This document shows positions 11,353 to 19,633 of a stretch of DNA of 37,000 nucleotides, piece by piece. This stretch comes from an uncultured Ideonella sp. GTDB lineage: Bacteria; Pseudomonadota; Gammaproteobacteria; Burkholderiales; Burkholderiaceae. The notes under the pieces were generated by a model, which saw only the letters and a list, made by a program, of their open reading frames with translations, was not told the origin of the DNA and made no database searches. Positions within the stretch are counted from its first letter, which is position 1; the number at the start of each line of letters is the position of its first letter. A program made the position numbers and the translations under genes. The DNA lies in assembly GCA_946479475.1 (NCBI GenBank), contig CAMLGG010000016.1, positions 1-37,000 on the forward strand, read 5' to 3'.

Positions 11353-11379
11353 ATTAAGGGCGCCGCAAGGGAGTTCAAG
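11353..11379 (-). promoter_or_regulatory. Sigma-32 (RpoH)-type heat-shock promoter for the hsp20 operon
   Basis: On the minus strand CTTGAA (11379-11374) and CCCTTAAT (11360-11353) are separated by 13 bp. The known RpoH consensus is CTTGAAA, 11-15 bp, CCCCATNT. The position, 80 bp before the first hsp20 start, fits its target. Confidence 0.75.
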
Positions 11380-11385
11380 ACCCCT

Positions 11386-11415
11386 TCGATTTGACTTGCC
11401 GCAAGTCACTAGAAT
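11386..11415 (+). promoter_or_regulatory. mdlA promoter with a dyad operator in its spacer
   Basis: TTCGAT (11386-11391) and TAGAAT (11410-11415) are 18 bp apart. Between them TGACTTG-CCG-CAAGTCA (11392-11408) is a perfect 17-bp inverted repeat, which is a classical repressor operator position. The regulator is not identifiable in the window. Confidence 0.55.
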
Positions 11416-11460
11416 CGCCCGCTTTTGCCCACGGCCACAAGCCGCAACCGCAGCCCACGC

Positions 11461-13212
11461 ATGACGCTCGCAGCCCTCATCCGCAGCTTCGTGCGCCGCC
11501 ACACGGCGGCCTACGCCTGGGCCGGCGCCATGCTCCTGGGCGTGGCGCTGCTGACGGTCTGGATGCCGCGCCAGATCGGCCACCTGGTCGACGGGCTGGT
11601 CGCGCACCAGCTGCAGGGGCCGGCCCTTTGGCGCCAGCTCGCGCTGCTGCCGGCTGCCGGCGTGGCGATCTACTTCTTCCGGGTCGGCTGGCGGATCCGC
11701 CTGTACGCCGCCGCCTACCGGATGGGCGTCGAGCTGCGACAGCGTTTGTACGCGCGCCTGGCCGCCCAGGGACCGCGCTTCTACCAGACCCGGCGCACGG
11801 GCGACCTGATGGCGCTGGCCACCAACGACGTCGACGCCGTCGAGATGGCCGCCGGCGAAGCGATGCTGGCCGGGTTCGACGGCACCCTCACCCTGGTGCT
11901 GGTGGTCTCGACGATGGCGATCGGGGTCGACTGGCGCCTGGCGGCAATGGCCCTGCTGCCCTTCCCCTTCATGGCCTGGAGCTTCGCCTGGATCTCGCGC
12001 CACCTGCACGATCGTTCCAAGCAGGCCTTGGACAGCTTCGGCGACCTCAACGACCACGTGCAGGAGACTTTCTCGGGCGTGCGCACCCTGCGCGCCCTGG
12101 GCCTGGAGGCGCGCAGTGCGGCGGTGTTCGGCTACCTGGCCGAGAAGGCGGCCGACTCCGCCTACTGGTCGCAGCGCTGGGAGGCCCGCTACGAGCCGGC
12201 CGTCGGCATGACGCTGGTGACCTCGATCGTGCTTTCACTCGGCTACGGCGGCTGGCTGGTCTGGCACGACGAGCTGACCATCGGCCAGCTGACCAGCTTC
12301 CAGCTCTACCTCACCCAGCTCATCTGGCCCATGTTCGCAGCCGGCTGGGTGATGGCCCTGTGGCAGCGCGGCCGCGCCGCCTGGGGGCGCCTCGCGGCCG
12401 TGCTGGACGAGCCGCTGGCAATCGACGACGACGGCACGATAGACAAGGTCGAACCCGGCGAGATCGCCCTGCGCGACGTCCGCTTCTCGTACCCGGGCTC
12501 CAACAGCGCGGCGCTCGACGGCCTTTCGCTGCACATCCCCGCCGGCTCCACGCTCGGGCTCGTCGGCCCGACGGGCTCGGGCAAGAGCACCCTGCTGAAG
12601 CTGCTGCTGAGGCAGTGGATGCCGCAGGCCGGCGCCATCGCCTGGAGCGGCGTAGGCCTGCCGGACTACACGCTGGCGGCCCTGCGTGCCGGCATCGCCT
12701 GGGTGCCGCAGGAGCCGATCCTGTTCTCCGCCAGCGTCGCCGACAACATCGCCCTGGCCCGGCCCGGCGCGACGCGCGAGGAGGTCCAGGCCGTCGCCGA
12801 GCTGGCCGCGGTGCACGAAGACATCCTGCGCCTGCCGCAGGGCTACGACACGCCGGTGGGCGAACGCGGCGTGACGCTGTCCGGCGGCCAGCGCCAGCGC
12901 GTGGCCATCGCCCGGGCCCTGCTGGCGGACGCGCCGCTGCTGCTGCTCGACGACGCGCTTTCGGCCGTCGACACCGAGACCGAGCACCGCATCCTCGAGC
13001 ACCTGCGTGACCAGCGCCTGGGCCGAACGGTGATCGTCGTCAGCCATCGGCTTTCGGCCGTCGCCGATGCCGACCTGATCGCGGTGCTGCGGCACGGCCA
13101 CCTCGCCGAGCGCGGCACGCACGAGCAGCTGCTGGCCAAAGGGGTGGAGCAAAGCTGGTACGCCCAGCAGTGGCGCATCCAGCAGTTGGAGGCCTCCATT
13201 GAATCGGAATGA
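11461..13212 (+). CDS. mdlA: ABC exporter half-transporter, MdlA-like (degenerate catalytic site)
   Basis: A 583-residue type IV (type I exporter-fold) half-transporter with a six-helix membrane domain and a C-terminal ATPase. Walker A GPTGSGKST is near residue 368, the signature LSGGQRQR near 473, and Walker B LLLLDDALSAVD near 495. The catalytic Glu after Walker B is replaced by Asp, as in E. coli MdlA. ATG 11461 was chosen because an upstream TTG lies too close to the -10 box. It overlaps mdlB by 14 bp, so the pair should form a heterodimer. Substrate export (multidrug or lipid) is inferred from family only. Confidence 0.88.
   Translation: MTLAALIRSFVRRHTAAYAWAGAMLLGVALLTVWMPRQIGHLVDGLVAHQLQGPALWRQLALLPAAGVAIYFFRVGWRIRLYAAAYRMGVELRQRLYARLAAQGPRFYQTRRTGDLMALATNDVDAVEMAAGEAMLAGFDGTLTLVLVVSTMAIGVDWRLAAMALLPFPFMAWSFAWISRHLHDRSKQALDSFGDLNDHVQETFSGVRTLRALGLEARSAAVFGYLAEKAADSAYWSQRWEARYEPAVGMTLVTSIVLSLGYGGWLVWHDELTIGQLTSFQLYLTQLIWPMFAAGWVMALWQRGRAAWGRLAAVLDEPLAIDDDGTIDKVEPGEIALRDVRFSYPGSNSAALDGLSLHIPAGSTLGLVGPTGSGKSTLLKLLLRQWMPQAGAIAWSGVGLPDYTLAALRAGIAWVPQEPILFSASVADNIALARPGATREEVQAVAELAAVHEDILRLPQGYDTPVGERGVTLSGGQRQRVAIARALLADAPLLLLDDALSAVDTETEHRILEHLRDQRLGRTVIVVSHRLSAVADADLIAVLRHGHLAERGTHEQLLAKGVEQSWYAQQWRIQQLEASIESE
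13188..13192 (+). promoter_or_regulatory. Ribosome binding site that sets the mdlB TTG start
   Basis: GGAGG inside the 3' end of mdlA, six bases before TTG 13199. It is the only strong Shine-Dalgarno near the N-terminus of mdlB and supports coupled translation. Confidence 0.65.
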
Positions 13213-14965
13213 GACGACGGCAAGGCGCGCCGCCACCCTCCTCTGGCGTGCCGCCAGGCCGGATTCGCGCCACTTGTGGATCGGCATGCTCTGGCTGATG
13301 GTCGCCTCGGGCCTGGACGCGCTGGGGCCGGTGCTGGGCAAGGCCTTCATCGATCGCTACCTGCTGCCGCACAACCCTGCGATCGGGGCGATGGCCGGGC
13401 TGCTGATGGGCGCCCTGGTCGCCGGCTGGGTCGCCAGCTGGGTGCGCTACCGGCAGCTGAGCCGGCTGGCGGCGGTGGCGATGCGCTCGGTGAAGCGCAT
13501 CCGCGAGTCGGTCTACGGGCACGTGCTGCGGCTGCCGATGAGCTTCTTCGACAAGGCGATCACCGGCCAGCTCGTCAGCCGAGTCACCAACGACACCGAG
13601 GCCGTCAAGCAGCTGTTCGTGCAGGTGCTGTTCGTGATGCTGGACTGCCTGATCATGGTCGCCAGCCTGCTGGTCACCATGGCCTTCCTGGACTGGCGCC
13701 TGATGATCATCGTGACGACGCTGGTGCCCGCGGTGTTCGGCATCGTGTGGCTCTACCAGCGGCTGTCGGCGCCGGCGGTGGCGCGCACGCGAGAGCTGCG
13801 CAGCGAGCTCAACGCGCAGACGGCCGAATCGATCTCCGGCATGGCGGTGCTGCAGGCCACCGGCGCCACGCAGGGCTACGGCGGCCGCTACGGCCGCATC
13901 AACGAGGACCACTACCACTCCCGCCGCGCCGAGTTGCGTGCCAACGCGCTGCTGCTGCGCCCCGCGCTGGACTTGCTGAACGTGGCGATGCTGACGGTGG
14001 TGATCGCCGTCTTCGGCCTGCGTGAGAGCGGTGGCGCACTCAACGCGCTCGAGGTCGGCGTGTTGTACGCCTTCGTGGCCTATGTCGGCCGCGTCACCGA
14101 GCCGCTGATCCAGATCACCATGCAGTTCTCGCAGCTGCAGCAGGCGATGATCGCGGCGGCCCGCGTGAACACCCTGCTCGACGAGGCCGAGGCCGAGCGG
14201 CCGGCCGCCGAGGGCCGCGTGGCGGCGGGCGCGGTGTCGATCGAATCGCTGAGCTTCTCGTACATCCCCGGCACGCCGGTCCTGCGCGACGTTTCGCTGG
14301 ACATCGCGCCGGGCGAGTTCATCGGCATCGTCGGTCCCACGGGCAGCGGCAAGTCGAGCCTGCTGTCCCTGCTGCTGCGCTTCTATCCGGTGAGCGAGGG
14401 CCGCCTGCTGGTCGACGGCCAGCCCATTGCCGACCTGGACGAAGCGGCCTTCCGCGATGCCGTCGGCCTGGTGCCCCAGGAGCCCTTCCTGCTCGCCGCC
14501 AGCGCGAGGGAGAACATCGCCATGGGCCGCGCGCTGACCGATGCCCAGGTCGAGGCCGGCGCCCGCGGCGCGGGCGCCCACGGCTTCATCAGCCGGCTGG
14601 AGCACGGCTACGACACGAAGCTCGGCGAAGGCGGCGCGCGGCTGGCGGTGGGCGAGAAGCAGCTCATCGCCATTGCCCGCGCGCTCGCCGGCCAGCCTCG
14701 CATCCTGCTGCTGGACGAAGCCACCTCGCATGTCGACAGCGAGACCGAGGCGGTCGTTCAGCAGGCGCTGTCGAAGCTGCACGGCAAGCTCACGCTGATC
14801 TCGATCGCCCACCGCCTGTCGACCATCCGCGATGCCGACCGCATCGTCGTGCTGGCCCACGGCCACATCGCCGAGCTGGGGCCGCACGAGGAACTGATGC
14901 GGATCGAAGGCGGCCTCTACCGCCGCCTCGTCGAGCTGCAGCAGCTCACGTCTGCGGCAGACTAG
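13199..14965 (+). CDS. mdlB: ABC exporter half-transporter, MdlB-like (degenerate signature)
   Basis: A 588-residue half-transporter with a six-helix membrane domain and an ATPase domain. Walker A GPTGSGKSS is near residue 379. The signature is LAVGEKQ instead of LSGGQ (near 481). Walker B ILLLDEATSHVD near 502 keeps the catalytic Glu. E. coli MdlB has the same kind of altered signature. With MdlA lacking the Glu and MdlB lacking the canonical signature, the dimer has one consensus and one degenerate ATP site. The start is TTG 13199, supported by GGAGG six bases before. The gene ends six bases from a convergent gene. Confidence 0.9.
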   Translation: MNRNETTARRAATLLWRAARPDSRHLWIGMLWLMVASGLDALGPVLGKAFIDRYLLPHNPAIGAMAGLLMGALVAGWVASWVRYRQLSRLAAVAMRSVKRIRESVYGHVLRLPMSFFDKAITGQLVSRVTNDTEAVKQLFVQVLFVMLDCLIMVASLLVTMAFLDWRLMIIVTTLVPAVFGIVWLYQRLSAPAVARTRELRSELNAQTAESISGMAVLQATGATQGYGGRYGRINEDHYHSRRAELRANALLLRPALDLLNVAMLTVVIAVFGLRESGGALNALEVGVLYAFVAYVGRVTEPLIQITMQFSQLQQAMIAAARVNTLLDEAEAERPAAEGRVAAGAVSIESLSFSYIPGTPVLRDVSLDIAPGEFIGIVGPTGSGKSSLLSLLLRFYPVSEGRLLVDGQPIADLDEAAFRDAVGLVPQEPFLLAASARENIAMGRALTDAQVEAGARGAGAHGFISRLEHGYDTKLGEGGARLAVGEKQLIAIARALAGQPRILLLDEATSHVDSETEAVVQQALSKLHGKLTLISIAHRLSTIRDADRIVVLAHGHIAELGPHEELMRIEGGLYRRLVELQQLTSAAD

Positions 14966-14971
14966 CCGCGC

Positions 14972-16114
14972 TCACGGCGTCGGGCACTTGCCCGTGGTTC
15001 CTGCGGCCTTGGCGCACAACACGATGGCGCTGACGACCGGGCCGTGGTCGCCGTCGACCGCTGCAGAGCCGGTGAAGCTCAGGCTCACGCCGGCCTCGAA
15101 GGCGAGCGGCGTGTACGGCAGGTGCCAAGTCTTCTTCTTGCTGCCGATCATCAGGTCCCAGGTCGAGCCGCCGAGCTGCACGGTCAGCGGCAGGTCTTCG
15201 GGGGCGACCGCCGTGAACTGGACCGTGTAGGTGTGCGCCGGATCGAGGTCGAAGACCGGGATGCTGGACACGCTGCCCGGCCCGGCGTGGCCGGCGAGCT
15301 CCAGGCAGTTGCCCGCCGGATCGGCGGCACACACGCCGTTGCCGCTGCCGTTGAGCACACCGAGGACGTCGACCGCGCCGCCGGTGACCGCCAGCCCGGT
15401 GCCGGGCAGCGTGCCAGGGCCGAAGGAGCCGCCGATGTCGCTGCCGATGTGCCAGCTGCCGTCGAAGTCCTCGCTGAAGAGCACGCCGCTCGTGCGCATG
15501 CCGAGGTTCTTCGCCGGCATCGTGGCCTGGAAGACGTAGACGACCGAGTCGGGATCGCCGGCGGCGAAGGGCGAGAGGTCGAAGTCGCTGCCGAGGAAGG
15601 CGGGCAGGTCGGCGATGCGCACGACGTCTGCCGAAGTCGCCGGGTAGGCGGTCTTGGAGATGGCGGTGTAGGCCTCGCCGGAGAAGCTCATCTGCGGCCG
15701 CACCGCATCGAAGCCGCCGATCTTCAGTTCGCCGCTGCCGTCGTCGACGTCGTGGCCGTAGACCGTCACCAGCACCGCATCGCCCTTGGAGAAATTGCCC
15801 TTGGGCGAGACGACGTAGCCGACGCCGCGGGCAGAGTAGTTCGACCAGCCCGAGTCGTTGTCGCAGTTGATGACCACGTAGTCGGAGACGTTGGGCCAGG
15901 TGTTCGTGTAGGGCGGCCAGGGGTGGAAGTAGGTGACGTAGGCGGCCGGCGTGCAGGGCCCGTTGACCTGCTCCTGCGGCAGCGTCACGTGGATGTCGTC
16001 CATGGGACCGCGCACGGCACGCGCCGCGGCCTCGGCGGCCTGGGTGCCCAGGGATGCCATCACGACGAGGGCGGCCAGCGCAAGGCGGCGGCAAGGGGTC
16101 CGGTTCGACTTCAT
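14972..16114 (-). CDS. Secreted protein of unknown function
   Basis: A 380-residue exported protein I do not recognise. A signal peptide (MKSNRTPCRRLALAALVVM, cleavage probably near AEA-AAR) is followed by a mature domain rich in Gly, Asp, Ser and aromatic residues. Residues around 265-365 contain a stretch (LELAGHAGPGSVSSIPVFDL, then TYTVQF) that resembles the jelly-roll DUF642/choice-of-anchor type found in extracellular proteins; this is a weak match. The protein has several Cys residues that could form disulfides. No membrane anchor or sorting tag is seen at the C-terminus. ATG 16112-16114 is chosen because the signal peptide begins there. It converges with mdlB. Confidence 0.75.
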   Translation of the reverse strand: MKSNRTPCRRLALAALVVMASLGTQAAEAAARAVRGPMDDIHVTLPQEQVNGPCTPAAYVTYFHPWPPYTNTWPNVSDYVVINCDNDSGWSNYSARGVGYVVSPKGNFSKGDAVLVTVYGHDVDDGSGELKIGGFDAVRPQMSFSGEAYTAISKTAYPATSADVVRIADLPAFLGSDFDLSPFAAGDPDSVVYVFQATMPAKNLGMRTSGVLFSEDFDGSWHIGSDIGGSFGPGTLPGTGLAVTGGAVDVLGVLNGSGNGVCAADPAGNCLELAGHAGPGSVSSIPVFDLDPAHTYTVQFTAVAPEDLPLTVQLGGSTWDLMIGSKKKTWHLPYTPLAFEAGVSLSFTGSAAVDGDHGPVVSAIVLCAKAAGTTGKCPTP

Positions 16115-16211
16115 GGTGGGCTTTCGACGAGTGGGTGGAGCGAGGGGGCGGAATGCGATCCCGTCGACCTCGCCCGAAAAGACGGGCTTGCCGAAAGCGA
16201 ACCGGACAGGC

Positions 16212-17291
16212 TCAGGGTTTGTCCCGGGCGCCCTCCCCACCCATCCACACGCCGACGCCCCGCGCGGCCGCGACCAGCTCGTGTCCCGGTGGCACCGGGC
16301 GGTTGCGGCCCGCGATCTCGTCCAGGGCCACGCTGTCGCAATCGGCGCCGCGCAGCACCACCATGCGGCCGAACTCGCCGGCGCGCACGAGCCGCGCCGC
16401 GTGGCAGCCGAAGCGCGTCGCCAGCACCCTGTCGAAGGCCGTCGGCGTGCCGCCCCGCTGCACGTGGCCGAGCAGCGTCGCCCTCACCTCGCTTTGCAGG
16501 TGCGGCTCCAGCTCCGCCTGCAGCCAGGCGCCCACGCCGCCGAGCCGGATCGGATCAGGGCTGCCTTCGAGGCGGGCGCGCACCGTCTCGCCGTGGCCGA
16601 TCGCCTTCGCGCCCTCGGCGATGCAGATCAGCGTGCAGCCCTCGCGCGATTCGCGTTCGCGGCACCAGGCGGCGAGCGCCTCCACGTCGAAGGGCTGCTC
16701 CGGGATGAGGATCGCGTCGGCGCCGCCGGCCAGCCCTCCTTCGAGCGCAATCCAGCCGGCGTGGCGGCCCATGGTCTCGGCGATCATCACGCGGCCGTGG
16801 CTGCGCGCCGTGGTCGCGAGGCGATCCAGCGCCTCGGCCACCACCGCCACCGCGCTGTCGAAACCGAAGCTGCGGTCGTTGGCCGGCAGGTCGTTGTCTA
16901 TCGTCTTGGGCACGCCCACCACCGGCAGGCCGAGGCGGTGGAAGCGCTCGGCGATCGCCATCGTTCCGTCGCCGCCGATGGCCACCAGCGCATCGAGCTT
17001 GAGCACGTCCTTCGCGTAGGCGAGCGCCTGGGCCGAGCGATCCACGCCGTCCACATCCTTGAACGGGTCGCAGCGGTTGTGCGTGCCGAGGATGGTGCCG
17101 CCCTCGGCGAGGATGCCTCGCACCGCGGCCGGCTCCAGCGGGCGGGACGCGCCGTGCAGCAGGCCCCAGAAACCGCGCTCGATGCCGGTGACGCGGGCCG
17201 CGCCGCCTTCGGCCAGCGCGAGCGTCACGGCGCGGATCACCGCATTCAGGCCGGGGCAGTCGCCGCCGCCGGTGAGCAGGCCGATGTGCAT
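16212..17291 (-). CDS. 6-phosphofructokinase (PfkA superfamily, ATP- or PPi-dependent)
   Basis: A 359-residue phosphofructokinase that makes fructose 1,6-bisphosphate. The N-terminal LLTGGGDCPGLNAVIR binds phosphate. GGDGT is at 106-110 and PKTIDND at 128-134, with catalytic D132. The MGRHAGWIA block follows. G109 corresponds to E. coli Gly104, a mark of ATP use, while K129 corresponds to the position that is Gly in ATP enzymes and Lys in PPi enzymes. This Gly/Lys combination is known in actinobacterial-type group III enzymes, so the phosphoryl donor is uncertain, with ATP favoured. The ATG is 9 bp after the S10 peptidase stop, so the two are co-transcribed. Confidence 0.92.
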   Translation of the reverse strand: MHIGLLTGGGDCPGLNAVIRAVTLALAEGGAARVTGIERGFWGLLHGASRPLEPAAVRGILAEGGTILGTHNRCDPFKDVDGVDRSAQALAYAKDVLKLDALVAIGGDGTMAIAERFHRLGLPVVGVPKTIDNDLPANDRSFGFDSAVAVVAEALDRLATTARSHGRVMIAETMGRHAGWIALEGGLAGGADAILIPEQPFDVEALAAWCRERESREGCTLICIAEGAKAIGHGETVRARLEGSPDPIRLGGVGAWLQAELEPHLQSEVRATLLGHVQRGGTPTAFDRVLATRFGCHAARLVRAGEFGRMVVLRGADCDSVALDEIAGRNRPVPPGHELVAAARGVGVWMGGEGARDKP

Positions 17292-17300
17292 GGCGCTCTA

Positions 17301-18824
17301 TCAGTGCGGCAGATCGGCCAGCCAGCTGGAGAGGTCGGCCTTGAGCTGGCGGATGTCGGCCTCGCGGGTGTACATCATGTGGCCGGCGCCGTAGTAGCGG
17401 TGGGTGATGCGCGAGCGGACCTCGGCCGGGATGTCCAGCTGGTCCAGGCTCCAGTCGGTGGCGCTGTAGGGCGTGCCCAGGTCGAACTGGCCGCTGGCGA
17501 CGAACACCGCGAGGTGCGGCAGCCGGCGCAGGGCGCGTGCCAGGTCGGGGCTGGTGCAGGTGAAGCTGTTGCCCTGCGCCTCGCCGCGGTTCCAGTTCCA
17601 GGCCTTGTGCGCCTGCTCGGACATGGGGACGTACACGCGCTCGATCGCCCCTTCGGCCGACCCGAAGCCCAGCGTGCCGCGGAAGTAGTCCATCGCCGCC
17701 ATGTTGTACGGCCCCGTCAGTGCGTCCATCGACGGGTCGAACTCCCATTCGCGCTGGCGGTCACGGCCCATCGGCCCCGCCACCCGCGCATCGAGCCGGC
17801 CGAGGATCTGGCCGCGGTCGCGCAGCAGCTCCTGGAAGTAGCGTGCGTCGGGCACGCGCAGGTTCATGTGCTCGACCGTCTCGGTGCTCAGGCCGATGAG
17901 TTCGCCCACGCGGCGCGCAATGCGCGTGCGCTCGTGCTCCGACAGCGCGCCCCCGCGGTGCAGGGCCGACAGGTAGTCGCTGTGGACGAAGTCGAGCGCT
18001 GCCGCTCGGGCGGCGTCCGCCGATTCGGCGTGCGGCCCCTTGAGGCAGCCGTGGTACTGCGCCGCGCCGGCGTAGGCCGGGAGGAACAGCGCATGCGGCA
18101 GGTCGTTTCGCGGCGCGAATTCCAGCGCCTGGATGTCCATCGCGCAGGACACGAGCACCAGGCCGGAGAGCGCCACGCCCTGCTCGCACAACCGCTCGGC
18201 GATGATGGCGGCGCGGGTCGTGCCGTAGCTCTCGCCGCAGAGGTACACGGGCGAGCCCCAGCGCCGGTGGCGCGTCAGCCAGGCGCGCATCGCCTCGCAC
18301 AGCATGGCCGCGTCGCCGTCGACGCTGAAGGCCTTCTTGCGCGCCTCTTCGCTCGCGGTGAGCGAGAAGCCGGTGTGCGGCGGGTCGAGGAAGACCAGGT
18401 CGAAGTGCTCGAACCAGGACAGCGGGTTGTCCTCCACGCGGTAGGGCGGCGCCGGCATGCCGCCGTCGTCACGCACGCGCACGCGCTTGGGCCCCAAGGC
18501 GCCCAGGTGCAGGAAGACCGATGCCGAACCGGGCCCGCCGTTGAAGGCGAAGCAGACCGCGCGGCTCGACGCGGCCTCGCCTTCGAGCTGGTAGGCGGTC
18601 GTGAAGATGGCGGCTTCCGGCTCGCCCAGCGTCTCGCCGTGCAGCGCTGATCGCACCGGCACGAAGCCGGCATCGACGCGGTAGGCCATCGCCTTGCCGC
18701 CCAGAGTGACGCTGCCCGTGCTGCGCGCCGGACTCTCCGCCAGCGCGGCATCGACGGCCGCGCGTTGGCGCTTGTTGGCTTCTTCCTTTTCGGCCGCGGT
18801 GGCGGCCTTGGGCGTGTCGGACAT
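17301..18824 (-). CDS. S10 family serine carboxypeptidase-like peptidase
   Basis: A 507-residue alpha/beta-hydrolase of peptidase family S10. The oxyanion loop NGGPGS is at 95-100 and the nucleophile S199 in GESYG. The Asp is probably in SGQFDLGTPY and the His in YGAGHMMYT near the C-terminus. These enzymes normally trim C-terminal residues at acidic pH and are secreted. Here the N-terminus is charged (MSDTPKAATAAEKEEANKR) with no signal peptide, so the protein may be cytoplasmic. ATG 18824 has GGAG ten bases upstream. It precedes the phosphofructokinase by 9 bp. Confidence 0.92.
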   Translation of the reverse strand: MSDTPKAATAAEKEEANKRQRAAVDAALAESPARSTGSVTLGGKAMAYRVDAGFVPVRSALHGETLGEPEAAIFTTAYQLEGEAASSRAVCFAFNGGPGSASVFLHLGALGPKRVRVRDDGGMPAPPYRVEDNPLSWFEHFDLVFLDPPHTGFSLTASEEARKKAFSVDGDAAMLCEAMRAWLTRHRRWGSPVYLCGESYGTTRAAIIAERLCEQGVALSGLVLVSCAMDIQALEFAPRNDLPHALFLPAYAGAAQYHGCLKGPHAESADAARAAALDFVHSDYLSALHRGGALSEHERTRIARRVGELIGLSTETVEHMNLRVPDARYFQELLRDRGQILGRLDARVAGPMGRDRQREWEFDPSMDALTGPYNMAAMDYFRGTLGFGSAEGAIERVYVPMSEQAHKAWNWNRGEAQGNSFTCTSPDLARALRRLPHLAVFVASGQFDLGTPYSATDWSLDQLDIPAEVRSRITHRYYGAGHMMYTREADIRQLKADLSSWLADLPH

Positions 18825-18878
18825 TCGACTGTCTCCAGCTATGGCTCGTGGCCGTGGGAACGAGGGACCGGCGCCGGG

Positions 18879-19622
18879 TCAGGCGACCGGCCCTTGAAAA
18901 CCGTTGGCGCGATAGGTCAGCACCAGCGTGTCCCGATGGCCGCTGCCGCCAGGCTGCAGCGGCTGGATCGGGGTGGATTCGTGGATCACCTTGGCGTCGT
19001 CGAGCCAGAGGGTGGCGAAGGGCTCGGTGAGCGTGAAGCGAAGACCCTCGCGGCCGTCGGCGGCGAAGACGCGCGTCTCGGCGCCCTTGATGCCCTCGCG
19101 CGAGATGAGCGTCACGCCGACCAGGTCGACGCCGTCGCGGTGGGCGCCCTCCGGCGTGGGCCGGCCGATGCCGTCGGTGGTGTCGATGCGGAACATGTGC
19201 GCCTCGACGTACCAGCGCTGCGGCCCGCGGATCGCATCGGCCCGGCGCGCGCCCAGGCAGAGAAAGCGCGTCCACAGGGGATCGGCCAGCAGCTCGGCCG
19301 GCAGCGGCTCGAAGTGCCGCTCTATCCCGCCGTGCAGCGCGTTGTATTCGACCGGCTGCCAGTGCGGCCGATGCGGCTGAGGCAGCACCTGGTCGCCGTC
19401 GACGATGAAGCAGCCGTGGCGCCGGCGGCGGTAGCGCCCGCCGTCCTTGAGGTAGCGGTCGGGAGGGAGTTCGTCCCACAACGGCAGCCAGCGCTCGAGG
19501 CCTTGCGGCGGCGCGCCGAGCAGGTCGCCCAGGTCGCGCACGCTCAGCACGCAGAAGCCGAGTTCGGCGAGAGCGGCGTCGAGCTCGCCGGGCCGGCAAA
19601 GAGGGGGAGGCAGCAGCTGCAT
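18879..19622 (-). CDS. 2OG-Fe(II) dioxygenase family protein (PF10014-like)
   Basis: A 247-residue protein resembling the bacterial 2OG-Fe dioxygenases that hydroxylate free amino acids such as L-isoleucine. The iron ligands are H161 and D163 (HRD) and H214 (HESTPI), and R230 probably binds 2-oxoglutarate. The ATG is at 19620-19622. An in-frame GTG at 19635-19637 overlaps the carboxyltransferase stop as GTGA, so the true start may be five residues earlier. Either way the gene looks translationally coupled to the carboxyltransferase. The substrate is unknown; the neighbour hints at an acyl-CoA or amino-acid-derived compound, which is inference. Confidence 0.85.
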   Translation of the reverse strand: MQLLPPPLCRPGELDAALAELGFCVLSVRDLGDLLGAPPQGLERWLPLWDELPPDRYLKDGGRYRRRRHGCFIVDGDQVLPQPHRPHWQPVEYNALHGGIERHFEPLPAELLADPLWTRFLCLGARRADAIRGPQRWYVEAHMFRIDTTDGIGRPTPEGAHRDGVDLVGVTLISREGIKGAETRVFAADGREGLRFTLTEPFATLWLDDAKVIHESTPIQPLQPGGSGHRDTLVLTYRANGFQGPVA

Positions 19623-19633
19623 GGTCGGATTGT

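Noticed and set aside
14951..14969. Terminator between mdlB and the secreted-protein gene
   Set aside because: Two mutually exclusive 5-bp stems overlap the mdlB stop, both too short to support a call.
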